64,000 bases of DNA from SZUA-318 sp964412015 (GCA_964412015.1 CAYPMO010000018.1:1-64000); one strand, 5' to 3'. Numbered from the stretch's first letter, positions 29,685-38,352 are shown. Notes: generated from the letters alone by a model not told the origin. Numbers and translations: made by a program.

Positions 29685-30692
29685 ATGCTTCGAGGCGCGG
29701 TCGCACTTCTCCTCCTCCTGACGTGGACGTCGGCGCCTCGGACGTCGGCGCCTCGGACGTCGACGCCTCGGACGTCGGCGCTCGGGGCGGCGCGCCCCGG
29801 GCCCGTCGCCGCCGCGCCGGTGCGGCCCCTCCCGTTCTTCTACGATCTGTACACGTTCCGGGGAGACGCGCGCACGACCACCGTCGTCGCGTCCTTCGCG
29901 GTGCCGGTGAGGAGGCTGCGGCGCGAGTCCAGGGACGGCGGCGTCCGCTACCGCTTCGACGTTACGCTCGTGCTGGCCGACACCGCGCTCCGCACGGTCT
30001 CCCGGACCGACGACTCCGTCTTCGTCCAGGCGCCGAGGGCGCTGTACGGAGATCACCTCCTCCATACGCACATCGAGGTACGCGCGCCTCCGTCACGCAC
30101 GACGCTGCATCGCGTGGTGATGACCGACGCGAGCACCCCCGGGATCGGCCAACTCTACGGGGCGTCGTTCCCGATCCCCGACTACAGCGGCAGTGAGCTG
30201 ATGATCAGCGACATCGCCCTGGGCCGTCCGGGCGCGGGCACGGGATGGAGGAGGGGCGATGTCGTCCTGGCGCTGCTTCCGACGAGCCAGTTCCCCATGA
30301 GCTCGTTCGACGTCTTCTACGAGGTGTACAACCTCCCGGCCGGCCACCGCTACGCGACCGAGATCACGGTCGAGAGGACGGACGACCCCGAAAGGGAGGA
30401 TCCGGCCGCGGGCGCCGCGGTGCGCACGCTGTTCACCGGGCAATCCGAGGCAGGCCCCGACGGGACGCTCCCGGAGCTGCGCCGGGTCGATACCTCCCTG
30501 CCGAAGGGACGCTACCGCCTCACGGTCGAGGTGACGGATCAGGTGACCGGGGGCTCCGCTCTGCGTTCCCGGACGTTCCACGTCCGCGGTGGGGCGTGGG
30601 ACGCGACGATGGTGCCCGCACTGCGGCGAGGCCGGCCGCGGCCGACGCCGCCGCCCGGACGCCCGAACGAGAGCCTCCCCGCCGGAGCCTGA
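29685..30692 (+). CDS. Secreted protein of unknown function with Pro/Thr repeat linker
   Basis: This 335-residue protein has a signal peptide (LRGAVALLLLLTW) directly followed by four copies of a five-residue repeat (TSAPR/TSTPR) coded by the 15-bp DNA repeat. The folded part is all-beta: VVASFAVPVRRLRR, YRFDVTLVLADTALR, SELMISDIALGRPG, SSFDVFYEVYNLPAGHRY and RYRLTVEVTDQVTGG. The layout resembles proteins with paired Ig-like domains, but I do not recognise a family. The AlaX gene starts 1 bp after the stop, so the two are co-transcribed. Confidence 0.75.
   Translation: MLRGAVALLLLLTWTSAPRTSAPRTSTPRTSALGAARPGPVAAAPVRPLPFFYDLYTFRGDARTTTVVASFAVPVRRLRRESRDGGVRYRFDVTLVLADTALRTVSRTDDSVFVQAPRALYGDHLLHTHIEVRAPPSRTTLHRVVMTDASTPGIGQLYGASFPIPDYSGSELMISDIALGRPGAGTGWRRGDVVLALLPTSQFPMSSFDVFYEVYNLPAGHRYATEITVERTDDPEREDPAAGAAVRTLFTGQSEAGPDGTLPELRRVDTSLPKGRYRLTVEVTDQVTGGSALRSRTFHVRGGAWDATMVPALRRGRPRPTPPPGRPNESLPAGA
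29726..29785 (+). repeat. 15-bp in-frame tandem repeat, four units
   Basis: Four units of GACGTCGGCGCCTCG (29726-29740, 29741-29755, 29756-29770 with one change, 29771-29785 diverged). The repeat keeps the reading frame and encodes the flexible linker just after the signal peptide. Copy number could vary between strains without a frameshift. Confidence 0.85.
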
Positions 30693-30693
30693 C

Positions 30694-31878
30694 ATGTCCG
30701 TGATCCCCGCCTACGAGCGCGATCCCCGCCTGACCCGTCTCCAGACCGAGGTGTCGGCCGCCGGAAAAGACCGGGGCCGGCCGTTCGTCGTGCTCGACGA
30801 CACCGTCCTCTACCCGGAGGGCGGAGGCCAGCCGTCCGATCGGGGAACGGTGGGCGGCGTCGCCGTCGTCGACGTCCGGAAGGTGGACGGCGAGATCCGC
30901 CACTTCCTGGCTGGCCCTGCCCCGTCCGGACGCGTCGCCGTCGAGCTGGACTGGGCGCGCCGGTTCGACCACATGCAGCAGCACACGGCCCAGCACCTGC
31001 TCACCGCGGTGGCCGACCGGAGGTTCGGGTGGCACACGACGGCGTTCCACCTCGGGGAGCGGATCTCGGACATCGAGCTGGATACGTCGGCGCCGAGCGA
31101 CGAGGAGCTCACCGAGCTGGAGGACCTCGTGGCCGCCGAGATCCGCGCGGCGCATCCCGTCACGGCCCGCCGCGTGAGCCCCGAGGAATACGCGCGGCTG
31201 CCGGTTCGCTCGCGTGGCCTCCCCGAGGGGCACTCCGGCGACGTCCGGCTGGTCGAGATCGAGGGCGTGGACCTGAACACGTGCGGCGGCACGCATTGCC
31301 GCTCCACCGCGGAGCTGGAGGCGCTCAAGCTGCTCGGGACCGAGTCGATGCGGGGAGGGACGCGCCTCTTCTACGCGGCGGGCGCGCGGCTGCGCCGGCT
31401 GCACGAGGCCCACCACCGGCGCAACGCTCGTCTGCGGGAGATGCTGGGCACGTCCGACGACGAGCTGGTGGCGAGGCTGGGCGCGAAGCTCGAACAGCTC
31501 AAGCACGCGGAGCGCGCCGTACGGGACGTGGAGGAGGAGCTCGCCATCGCGTCCGCGGAAGCGCTCGCCGCGCGGCGCGAGCGGGTCCTGGTCGCCCACT
31601 GGGCGCGTCACGACCTTGCGTTCCTCCAGCGCGTGGCCCGGGAGGCGGGACGCCTGGCGCCCGACCGCGTCGTCTTCCTCACTTCGGGCGAGACCGAACA
31701 AGGGACGTTCCTCCTCGCGGCCGGAGAGGCGACCACCCTCGACGTGCCGGCCGTGGGACGGCGCGTGGCGGAGCTGCTCGGTGGCCGCGGCGGCGGCTCG
31801 GGCCATGTGTTCCAGGGAAAGGCGAGTCGACTGTCCCGGAGGACGGACGCAGCGAAGCTCCTCGAGAGCACCGCGTAG
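30694..31878 (+). CDS. AlaX-type alanyl-tRNA editing protein
   Basis: This 394-residue stand-alone editing factor hydrolyses mischarged Ser/Gly-tRNA(Ala). An N-terminal AlaRS-like barrel (VVLDDTVLYPEGGGQPSDRG) is followed by the zinc site: HTAQHLL (HxxxH) at about residue 95 and CGGTHC (CxxxH-type) at about residue 200. The C-terminal part has a coiled coil (about 245-300) and a DHHA1-like domain ending GGRGGGSGHVFQGKA. This is the long AlaX form. The start Met lies 1 bp after the upstream stop. Confidence 0.93.
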   Translation: MSVIPAYERDPRLTRLQTEVSAAGKDRGRPFVVLDDTVLYPEGGGQPSDRGTVGGVAVVDVRKVDGEIRHFLAGPAPSGRVAVELDWARRFDHMQQHTAQHLLTAVADRRFGWHTTAFHLGERISDIELDTSAPSDEELTELEDLVAAEIRAAHPVTARRVSPEEYARLPVRSRGLPEGHSGDVRLVEIEGVDLNTCGGTHCRSTAELEALKLLGTESMRGGTRLFYAAGARLRRLHEAHHRRNARLREMLGTSDDELVARLGAKLEQLKHAERAVRDVEEELAIASAEALAARRERVLVAHWARHDLAFLQRVAREAGRLAPDRVVFLTSGETEQGTFLLAAGEATTLDVPAVGRRVAELLGGRGGGSGHVFQGKASRLSRRTDAAKLLESTA

Positions 31879-31990
31879 GAACCGGACCTTCTCCGACCCC
31901 GCCTCTCAGCCACCATGCGGTCGCGGCGGGTTCCCGTCTCCGGGCACGTCCTCCTTGCGTACGGCCCGGGCCCTGCGACAATTCGGGCCT

Positions 31991-32791
31991 ATGCGTACCC
32001 GCGGAGCGGACCTCGCTTCCGACGCCCCACGCACGGATCTGTCCGTGGTGGTACCCTGCTTCCAATGCCGCGACACCATCGGGGCCACCCTGGACCGACT
32101 CACGTCCTACCTCGACACCCTGGAGTTGACGTGGGACGTCGTGGTGGTGGACGATGGCAGCACCGACGGGACCGCCGACGTGCTCCGGACCGTAGCCGAT
32201 GGAACCCGAATCCGTCCCGTGTTCCTTCCCCGAAACCGGGGAAAGGGCGCGGCGGTGGCCGCGGGTATGCTCCGAGCCCGCGGGGCGTGTCGCATCTTCA
32301 CCGACGCCGATCTCCCCTACGAGCTGAATGCCGTCGAGCGGTGCGCGTCCCGGGTGCGGGCCGGGAGTCCCGCGGTGTTCGGAAACCGACTCCTGGACGG
32401 CTCGGACTCCACGGCCCACTCCCGGTCTCGAAGGGCCCTGAGTGGCATGGTGCGGAGGATCGTGGGCGTCTTCTTGAAGCGAAACGACATCGATACGCAG
32501 TGCGGGTTGAAGGGTTTCGCGGCACCCCTGGCCGAAGTCTTGTTCTCCGACCTGCGTACCGAGGGATTCCTCTTCGACGTCGAGGTCGCCGCGACCCTGG
32601 TAGAGGCCGGGATCGAACTCGACTTCGTGCCCGTGATCCTGGTCAACGAGGGGGCCTCGACGGTGCACCTGATCCCCACCGCCCTGCGCTCGCTGCGCGA
32701 GACGTGGGGCATCCTCCGCATGCGCAAGACTAACGCCGAGAAGATCCGGGCCGTGCGACGGGCGGGCCGGTCGCGTGCCCCGGGCCCATGA
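31991..32791 (+). CDS. Family 2 glycosyltransferase (polyprenyl-phosphate sugar synthase-like)
   Basis: This 266-residue GT-A enzyme has DLSVVVPCFQCRDTIGATLD, then VVVVDDGSTDGTADVL (nucleotide-binding Asp pair), RNRGKGAAVAAGML, and the metal-binding TDADLPYE. DTQCGLKGFAAPLAE and EGFLFDVEV match dolichyl/undecaprenyl-phosphate sugar synthases of the DPM1/YkcC kind. There are no C-terminal membrane helices, so it is probably a soluble or peripheral enzyme. It could charge a lipid carrier used by the GT39 protein encoded convergently 18 bp away. The start follows a short AT-poor leader without a strong ribosome site. Confidence 0.88.
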   Translation: MRTRGADLASDAPRTDLSVVVPCFQCRDTIGATLDRLTSYLDTLELTWDVVVVDDGSTDGTADVLRTVADGTRIRPVFLPRNRGKGAAVAAGMLRARGACRIFTDADLPYELNAVERCASRVRAGSPAVFGNRLLDGSDSTAHSRSRRALSGMVRRIVGVFLKRNDIDTQCGLKGFAAPLAEVLFSDLRTEGFLFDVEVAATLVEAGIELDFVPVILVNEGASTVHLIPTALRSLRETWGILRMRKTNAEKIRAVRRAGRSRAPGP

Positions 32792-32809
32792 ACCGGCGAC
32801 TCCTACCGG

Positions 32810-34438
32810 CTACCGCAGATCGAACACGTAGATGGTGTGCCCCAGGACCGCGACCGGGCGCCGGTCCCTCAAGGGATCCACCTCGAGTCGGGGGGCCAGC
32901 TTGGCCCGGTTCAGGAGGTGCACGCTGACGGCGTAGATCCCCGGCGGGGGGTCGGGATTCGAGAGCCACCCCACGGCCGTGTGGGGTGCCACGTAATGCC
33001 CCGGGATGCCATACAACGAGGGATCGTACGCCGCCATGCCGGTGATCCGCGCGTCGGTGATGTCTCGCGAAGCCAGGTAGGCGCGCAGGCGGATGAGGTC
33101 CTGCCCCCAGTCCACGTTGGAGTCGTCCAGCCAATCGATGCCGTGAGACGGCCCGCCGGCCGCCTCGTTGAAGTACGGCAGATAGTCGGGGTAGACCGCC
33201 AGGGACGACGCAGCCACCCAGACGCCCAGACCACCCACGGCGAGACGGACGTCGCGGCGTCGGAAGAGCGGTGAAGCGACGATCCCCGCAGCGTACACGA
33301 AGAGGAAGGGGTACACCGGCAGGACGTACCGGACGCCGATCTGGAAAGCCTTCCAGGAGACGACCAGGAGCCAGACGGCCACCGGCGCGAGCAGGAGGAG
33401 GCGATCGGCGAGGCCCTCTTCCCGGTGGAACACCTGCGAGATGATCCTGAGGGCCAGGAGGATGAGGACGGCCAGCGGCGTCTTCAACAGAAGCGCCGCC
33501 AGGAAGTAGTACCACAGGTGGTGATCGTAGAAGCGCCCGTGGAAATACGTGAGGTAGGTGGGATGGACGTTGACGTTGACCATCAGGAAGTCGCGGAAGT
33601 ACCGGTCCACCCGACCCGGCTCGAAGTAGCCCACCGACACGAGCGTGAGAGCACCCGCCACCACCACCGCCGTCAGGCCCACGGACCACGCCGAGCGGCG
33701 GAGCCGGGGCCGCTCGCGCCACGCCGTGAGCACGCCGTCGGGAACCGCCACGCCGTCCCGCAGCAGGGGAAGCGCCAGCGCCCACACCGGATAGAGGGCC
33801 AGCAGGAAGAGCCCCGAGAACTTGGACAGCAGCGCCGCGGCCAGCAGGGTCGCGGCCATCGCGGCGGCGCCGACCCCGGGTTGCCGGAGCACGCGCCGGT
33901 AGGCCCACACCGCCCACAGGACGAAGCAGGTGAGGCCCAGGTCGGTGGTGGCCAGGCGTCCGTGGGCCAGGATGTTGGGATCGAAGGCACACAGCGCCGC
34001 TGCCAGAAGGCCGGCACCAGGGCCGTAGAGATCCCTGCCCACGAGGTACACGCCCACCACCAGGAGCATCGTGACCAGGATCACCGGGAGTCGCGCGAAC
34101 AGGATGAGCCGCTCCCCGTCGGGGTTCTCGCGCAGGAGGAAGGCTCGGCCGAAGTCCCACTGGGTGTTGCCCACCCCGGCGCCCGCGTCGGTCCAACTCG
34201 CGTCGTCCAGGGGAAGCCGGGGCTGGAGCGGAAGCATCGCCACCCCCGAGAGAAGCTTCATGAGCGGAGGCTGCTCCGGGTTGAGTCGAAAGTCACCGGT
34301 GGCGACGTAGGAGTACCCCGCGGGGATGTACGACAGTTCGTCGTAGGTGAGGGACTTCTGTCGTGCGCTCCCGAAGGCCTGGGCAAACACGGCCGCGCAG
34401 AGCACGGCGAGCACGATCCGGGTGGTGAGGCGCGTCAT
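32810..34438 (-). CDS. GT39-like membrane glycosyltransferase
   Basis: This is a 542-residue membrane protein with about 10-12 helices. The first loop carries the acidic motif LTYDELSYIPAGY (Asp-Glu), and EQPPLMKLLSG matches the GT39/PMT family loop. The late DSNVDWGQDL motif is characteristic of bacterial members related to dolichyl-phosphate-mannose protein mannosyltransferases. It probably transfers a sugar from a polyprenyl carrier to proteins or lipids at the outer face of the inner membrane. The Met at 34438 gives a clean first helix; upstream sequence is poorly hydrophobic. Confidence 0.88.
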   Translation of the reverse strand: MTRLTTRIVLAVLCAAVFAQAFGSARQKSLTYDELSYIPAGYSYVATGDFRLNPEQPPLMKLLSGVAMLPLQPRLPLDDASWTDAGAGVGNTQWDFGRAFLLRENPDGERLILFARLPVILVTMLLVVGVYLVGRDLYGPGAGLLAAALCAFDPNILAHGRLATTDLGLTCFVLWAVWAYRRVLRQPGVGAAAMAATLLAAALLSKFSGLFLLALYPVWALALPLLRDGVAVPDGVLTAWRERPRLRRSAWSVGLTAVVVAGALTLVSVGYFEPGRVDRYFRDFLMVNVNVHPTYLTYFHGRFYDHHLWYYFLAALLLKTPLAVLILLALRIISQVFHREEGLADRLLLLAPVAVWLLVVSWKAFQIGVRYVLPVYPFLFVYAAGIVASPLFRRRDVRLAVGGLGVWVAASSLAVYPDYLPYFNEAAGGPSHGIDWLDDSNVDWGQDLIRLRAYLASRDITDARITGMAAYDPSLYGIPGHYVAPHTAVGWLSNPDPPPGIYAVSVHLLNRAKLAPRLEVDPLRDRRPVAVLGHTIYVFDLR

Positions 34439-34520
34439 GACGGCGAACCATAAGGGCGCGGAGCTCGCCCCGCAGGAGGGCGCGCTCGGTCCGGGATGGG
34501 CCCTCGCGCCCACGGACGGG

Positions 34521-34553
34521 GAGGCCGGGGGCGGCATCGGACGCCCCGGCCTC
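34521..34553 (-). terminator. GC-rich hairpin after six-repeat propeller
   Basis: The left arm 34521-34533 (GAGGCCGGGG then GCG) pairs with CGCCCCGGCCTC (34542-34553) with one bulged G. It lies about 50 bp past the propeller stop. No T-run follows on the minus strand, so the terminator role is tentative. Confidence 0.35.
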
Positions 34554-34603
34554 CTCCGCATGTCCCGCGTCCGCTCCCACCCTCGGGAGCGGATCGGCGG
34601 TGT

Positions 34604-35512
34604 CTACCGCCAGTCGATTCCGTCCGCAGAGCGGCGGATGTTGAGCTTCAGGTCGGCCCGGGACTGGGCGTTGGGGCGGCCCGTGAAGCCGAGGTAGAGC
34701 CGGTCTCCCAAGGCCGTCAGGATCGGCGAGTTCGTCGTCTGGTCCTCGAGGATGACCTTCCCGCCCCAGTCGATCCCCTCCGAGGAGCGCATCACGTTGA
34801 GCTTGTCGTCACGGCCCGCCCACGTCAGGAAGATCCGTCCGTCGAACGTGGCGAGGCCGGGCCCGACGTTGCTCCGCTCCTCGAGGATAACCTTTCCGCC
34901 CCAGTCGATCCCGTCCGAGGAGCGCATCACGTTGAGCTTGCCGTCCCGACCGGTCCAGGCCACGAAGAGCCTGCCGTCCATGGACGTGAACGCCGGGCGA
35001 ACCTGGGTCCGTTCCTCGAGCGTGACCTTGCCGCCCCAATCGATCCCCTCCGAGGAGCGCATGATGTTGATCTTGTCGTCCCTGCCGCGCCACACGAGGT
35101 AGAGCCGGCCGTCCAGCGAGACGAGGCCGGGATCCGAGAGGCTCTGCTCCTCCAGGATGATCTTACCGCCCCAGTCGATGCCGTCCTCGGAGCGCATGAC
35201 GTTGATCTTGCCGTCCCGCCCCGTCCACGCGAGGAAGAGGCGGTCGTCCAGGGAAGCCAGCGTGGGCGGGTTCTGGCTCCGCTCCTCCAGGAGGATCTTC
35301 GCACGGAAGTCGATCCCGTCGGACGATCTCATGACGTTGATCTTCATGTCCCGGCCGGTCCAGGCCAGGTAGATGTTATCGCCCATCCGGGCCAGCGCCG
35401 GCCCGTAGTTGCTCTGCTCCTCCAGCACGATCTGCGCCGCCGCGCCGAGCGGCAGGCAGATCAGGAGAAGGAGGGCGCGGGTCACCGCGGGTAGCGTGCT
35501 TCGTGGGAGCAT
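34604..35512 (-). CDS. Secreted six-repeat beta-propeller protein
   Basis: This 302-residue protein has a signal peptide (LLLLICLPLGAAAQ). The mature part is six near-identical 45-residue units (28-72, 73-117, 118-162, 163-207, 208-252, and 253-302 with a 5-residue insertion). Each runs: I/V-L-E-E, a variable stretch, a DGRL-Y-L-A-W strand, then GRDDKINVMRSSDGIDW. The repeat resembles sialidase/BNR blades, so a closed six-bladed propeller is likely. Only about six positions after the LEE vary strongly, as in a surface for ligand choice. No enzyme motif is seen. A G12 tract lies 23 bp upstream of the start codon. Confidence 0.85.
   Translation of the reverse strand: MLPRSTLPAVTRALLLLICLPLGAAAQIVLEEQSNYGPALARMGDNIYLAWTGRDMKINVMRSSDGIDFRAKILLEERSQNPPTLASLDDRLFLAWTGRDGKINVMRSEDGIDWGGKIILEEQSLSDPGLVSLDGRLYLVWRGRDDKINIMRSSEGIDWGGKVTLEERTQVRPAFTSMDGRLFVAWTGRDGKLNVMRSSDGIDWGGKVILEERSNVGPGLATFDGRIFLTWAGRDDKLNVMRSSEGIDWGGKVILEDQTTNSPILTALGDRLYLGFTGRPNAQSRADLKLNIRRSADGIDWR
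34607..35431 (-). repeat. Six tandem 135-bp coding repeats
   Basis: The DNA period is 135 bp through the whole mature coding region. Units are similar in nucleotide sequence as well (for example the repeated CGCATCACGTTGAGC and CCGCCCCAGTCGATC on the plus strand), suggesting recent duplication or gene conversion. Confidence 0.85.
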
Positions 35513-35534
35513 GTTTCTCGAGCCTCGGTCGCTC

Positions 35535-35546
35535 GGGGGGGGGGGG
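35535..35546. repeat. G12 homopolymer upstream of the six-repeat propeller gene
   Basis: There are twelve consecutive G on the plus strand (C12 on the coding strand), 23 bp before the ATG at 35512. It is a slippage-prone tract in the promoter/leader interval. It may be variable in vivo or an assembly artefact. Confidence 0.8.
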
Positions 35547-35608
35547 TGGAGTTCGCTCGCCGGACAGCTCCCACAAATCTATAAAGGTTCGCCCCGCGGA
35601 GGGCCGAG

Positions 35609-36064
35609 CTACCTCCAGGCGTCCCTGCCCGGCCTGGAGAAGACGTGCACGTGGGCGCCGAATTGCGTCCGCTCGAGCTCCCGTTGCAGATCGGCGTCCA
35701 GCGCCAGGTGAAAATCCGGCGCCCCTACCTCGGCCAGATGACGGCCGGCGGCGAGAACGGCGAGGACTCCGAGCGCGAGCAAGACGACCTCGCCCGCGGA
35801 GAGATCACGGACACCGACGGTCCAGAACAGCGCGACGGCGAACGCCAGGAGCGTGAAGACCCGGACCGCCATCCGGATACGCATGCGCGTCACCCAGCTC
35901 CGGCTGGCCACCTTGATCGTCACGGTCTTCCCACAGGTCGCACACACGAACGACTCGGTGCTCCTGCCCTCCCTGGGCCGGCCGACGGTCCGGCGCTCCT
36001 TGGCGAACGGCTCCACGCTCTTGCACCCGACGTCGAAGTCCAACTCGTCCGGACGCACCACCAT
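35609..36064 (-). CDS. Small membrane protein with CxxC motif
   Basis: This 151-residue protein has an N-terminal soluble part with a Cys pair (CATCGK) and an earlier Cys (DVGCKSV). Two adjacent hydrophobic segments (VFTLLAFAVALFWTVGV and VVLLALGVLAVLAAG) and a C-terminal cytoplasmic or periplasmic tail follow. A zinc or redox role for the Cys residues is possible. I do not recognise the family. The start at 36064 is fixed by a strong ribosome site (GGAGGTGA, 36071-36078 region); a Met seven codons earlier has none. Confidence 0.7.
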   Translation of the reverse strand: MVVRPDELDFDVGCKSVEPFAKERRTVGRPREGRSTESFVCATCGKTVTIKVASRSWVTRMRIRMAVRVFTLLAFAVALFWTVGVRDLSAGEVVLLALGVLAVLAAGRHLAEVGAPDFHLALDADLQRELERTQFGAHVHVFSRPGRDAWR

Positions 36065-36247
36065 GTCGGTCACCTCCCACTCCAAGGATCCCGTCCTGGT
36101 GCGCCTCGGCGCAACACCCGCGCCGGTAATCTCCCGGGGTTCCGCGCCCCATTACCGGCAAATTCAAGCGAGGCCATCCCGAGACCCCGGAGATCCATGC
36201 GCCCAGCCCGCACCACGGCTCTCCATCCGCTCCGCGCAGCCGCACGC

Positions 36248-36748
36248 TCATTCGGTCATGAGCAGCCCCACGGTCGCCGTGTCCTCCGGCTCCTGGAATC
36301 CGTGTCTGGCGAGGGTACGGGCGCAGGCGTTCCACCGGAGCAGCGCGTCGTCGTCGCCCGGGGATCGCAGGGCCTGCGCCTTCTCGTACCGCGTCATGGC
36401 CTCTCGGATCGCGCGGTTCGCGTAGTCGCCCGAGGTCGGTATCTCCCGGCTCAAGTGGGCCCTGCCCAGCCTCTCCGTCACCACGCCGGAGTAGTAGGAC
36501 CGGGCGTACTCGTCCTCCAGCTCCGAGGCGAAGGCCCGCGCCTCCGTCGCGCCGCCGAGATCCACGCGGAACTGATCGGTCAGAGCGAGGATGAGGCCGA
36601 TGCGTGCCTCTCGCCGATGCGGATCCAGCTCAAGGATGTCCCGGTAGATGCTCTCGGCCTCGCAAGGCTCATCGAGGAGCCTGTAGCGCTCCGCCTTCGA
36701 CAGGGCCCGGTCGATGCCCTCGATCGTCAACTTCTTCAGGGCGACCAT
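36248..36748 (-). CDS. TPR-like helical protein
   Basis: This is a 166-residue all-helical protein. A tetratricopeptide-like unit (RYRLLDEPCEAESIYRDILE, LDPHRREARIGLILAL) is followed by helices containing SELEDEYARSYYSGVVTERLG and YANRAIREAMTRYEKA. It is probably a cytoplasmic scaffold. The start is set by AGGAGG 8 nt upstream. The next gene on this strand, the CxxC membrane protein, begins 183 bp further on; the gap shows no clear promoter. Confidence 0.75.
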   Translation of the reverse strand: MVALKKLTIEGIDRALSKAERYRLLDEPCEAESIYRDILELDPHRREARIGLILALTDQFRVDLGGATEARAFASELEDEYARSYYSGVVTERLGRAHLSREIPTSGDYANRAIREAMTRYEKAQALRSPGDDDALLRWNACARTLARHGFQEPEDTATVGLLMTE

Positions 36749-36998
36749 AGCATCCCTCCTGAGATACTCCAGAGTCCAGAGCGGGCCGACATCGGGGTCG
36801 ATCGACCCGAAGGACGTCTTTCCACCCCTCGGCCGCATCAGTTAGTATCTCAATGGGTTCTTGAACGCGTTCCGTATCGTCTATGACCCAACATACTCAC
36901 GAGTCTGTCGTACCCCAAGCCTCTCCACGCGAGCCCGACACGACGTCCCGCTCCGGCCGCACGGACGTCCTCCGTGAGGGAAACCGACGGGGCCCTGG

Positions 36999-37652
36999 AT
37001 GGTGAGCCGCCCACACCCCAATCCGTTCGCGGAGCCGGAGCTGGCCGCCCGATATCAGGCATGGTACTCCGGCCCCGGCCTCGCCGCGGTACGTCTGGAG
37101 CGGGCCCTCCTGCGCTGGCTCGTGGCTCGCTTCCCGGAAGCCGATACGCTGCTCGAGGTGGGATGCGGAACGGGAGAGTTCACGCGGTGGTTCCGTCGCC
37201 AGGGGCTTCGTACCTTCTGCGCGGACGTCTCGTACCCGATGCTGGCCGAAGCGCGACGCCTCGAAACCGGCTCCTGCGCATGCGCCGCAGCCGAGGCCCT
37301 TCCCTTCCCGGACGGCGCGTTCGATCTCACCGCCCTGATCACGACGCTCGAGTTCGTGGCTTCTCCGATCCAGGCGCTCCGCGAGGCGTACCGGGTCTCT
37401 CGCCGCGGCCTCGTGCTGGGCGTGATCAACCGGACCAGCCGCCTCGGCCGACGGTACCAATCCAAGGGAGGCCTATGGGACGCCGCGTGTCTCTATTCGC
37501 CCAGCGAACTGAAGGCCGTCGTCCGGCAGGTGATTGGCCCTTCCGCTGACGTGATCTGGCGGACAACGCTCTGGACCGGGCTGCGGCGATCGCTCCCCCT
37601 GCCCTGGGGTGGGTTCATCGGAATGGGCGTGGTGTTGAACGGAGAGAGGTGA
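36999..37652 (+). CDS. Class I SAM-dependent methyltransferase (Methyltransf_11)
   Basis: This 217-residue Rossmann methyltransferase has motif I LLEVGCGTGEFTRWF, motif II ADVSYPMLAEAR, motif III region AEALPFPDGAFDLTAL, and motif IV YRVSRRGLVLGVINRTSRLG. The substrate is unknown. The short C-terminal part is typical of enzymes acting on small molecules or on protein/tRNA-associated groups. Its stop shares a GTGA overlap (37649-37652) with the following YkoF/TrmO fusion gene, so the two are likely to work together. A shorter AT-richer stretch upstream (36842-36900) probably contains the promoter. Confidence 0.85.
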   Translation: MVSRPHPNPFAEPELAARYQAWYSGPGLAAVRLERALLRWLVARFPEADTLLEVGCGTGEFTRWFRRQGLRTFCADVSYPMLAEARRLETGSCACAAAEALPFPDGAFDLTALITTLEFVASPIQALREAYRVSRRGLVLGVINRTSRLGRRYQSKGGLWDAACLYSPSELKAVVRQVIGPSADVIWRTTLWTGLRRSLPLPWGGFIGMGVVLNGER

Positions 37653-37654
37653 CG

Positions 37655-38347
37655 ATGAGTGCGGGACCGACATCCACCAAGGCGGAATCGGCGGCCGGTG
37701 ACGGAATCGCCGCCCAGCTATCCCTCTACCCGCTGAGACAGGCTGCCCTCGGGCCCGCCATCGACGCGGCCCTGGAAACCCTGGCGGCGTACGGCCTCGA
37801 CGTGCGGCCCGGACCCATGAGTACCGTGATCTCGGGCCTCCAGGGCACTCTCTTCCGCGCGCTGGAGGCCGTCTTCGCGGCCGCCGCGGCCCGAGGCGAT
37901 GTCGTGATGACCGTCACGGTTTCCAACACATGTCCCGTCTCACCCGACGCGGGCGTGGAGGAAACGCCGGCCCATCTGGTCCTACGTCCCATCGGGCATG
38001 TGGAGAACGGTTTCTCCGAGCCGGCGGACCCCGATTCGCTCAGGAGCACCCCTTCGCGTATCGTGCTCGATCCGGAGCTCGCCGAAGGACTCACCGGCCT
38101 CGAGCCCGGCTACCGGGTGCTGGTCCTGTTCTGGCTGCATCGGGCCAAGGCCGGCACATTGCTCCAGCACCCCCGGGACGACGTGAGCCGTCCGACCCGC
38201 GGGGTGTTCGCGCTCCGGAGTCCCCACCGTCCCATTCCCATCGGTGCTACGGTGGTCGCGATCCGTTCCCGCGTCGGGCACGTCCTCGAGGTGGAGGGCC
38301 TGGACGCGATCAACGGAACTCCGGTGCTGGACCTCAAGCCGGCCTGA
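37655..38347 (+). CDS. YkoF/DUF77-like and TrmO (TsaA) domain fusion
   Basis: This 230-residue protein has two domains. Residues about 18-95 match the thiamine-binding/DUF77 fold (QLSLYPLRQAALGPAIDAAL, YGLDVRPGPMSTVISG, VMTVTVSNTCP). Residues about 105-228 match TsaA/TrmO, the m6t6A37 tRNA methyltransferase beta-barrel (VLRPIGHVENGF, DGLTGLEPGYRVLVLFWLH-like, PIPIGATVVAIRSR, DAINGTPVLDLKP). TrmO normally uses SAM directly and has no such fusion. GTG at 37649 (overlapping the upstream stop) and ATG at 37655 are both possible; the GGAGAGAGG ribosome site is better spaced for 37655. Confidence 0.8.
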   Translation: MSAGPTSTKAESAAGDGIAAQLSLYPLRQAALGPAIDAALETLAAYGLDVRPGPMSTVISGLQGTLFRALEAVFAAAAARGDVVMTVTVSNTCPVSPDAGVEETPAHLVLRPIGHVENGFSEPADPDSLRSTPSRIVLDPELAEGLTGLEPGYRVLVLFWLHRAKAGTLLQHPRDDVSRPTRGVFALRSPHRPIPIGATVVAIRSRVGHVLEVEGLDAINGTPVLDLKPA

Positions 38348-38352
38348 GGCGG

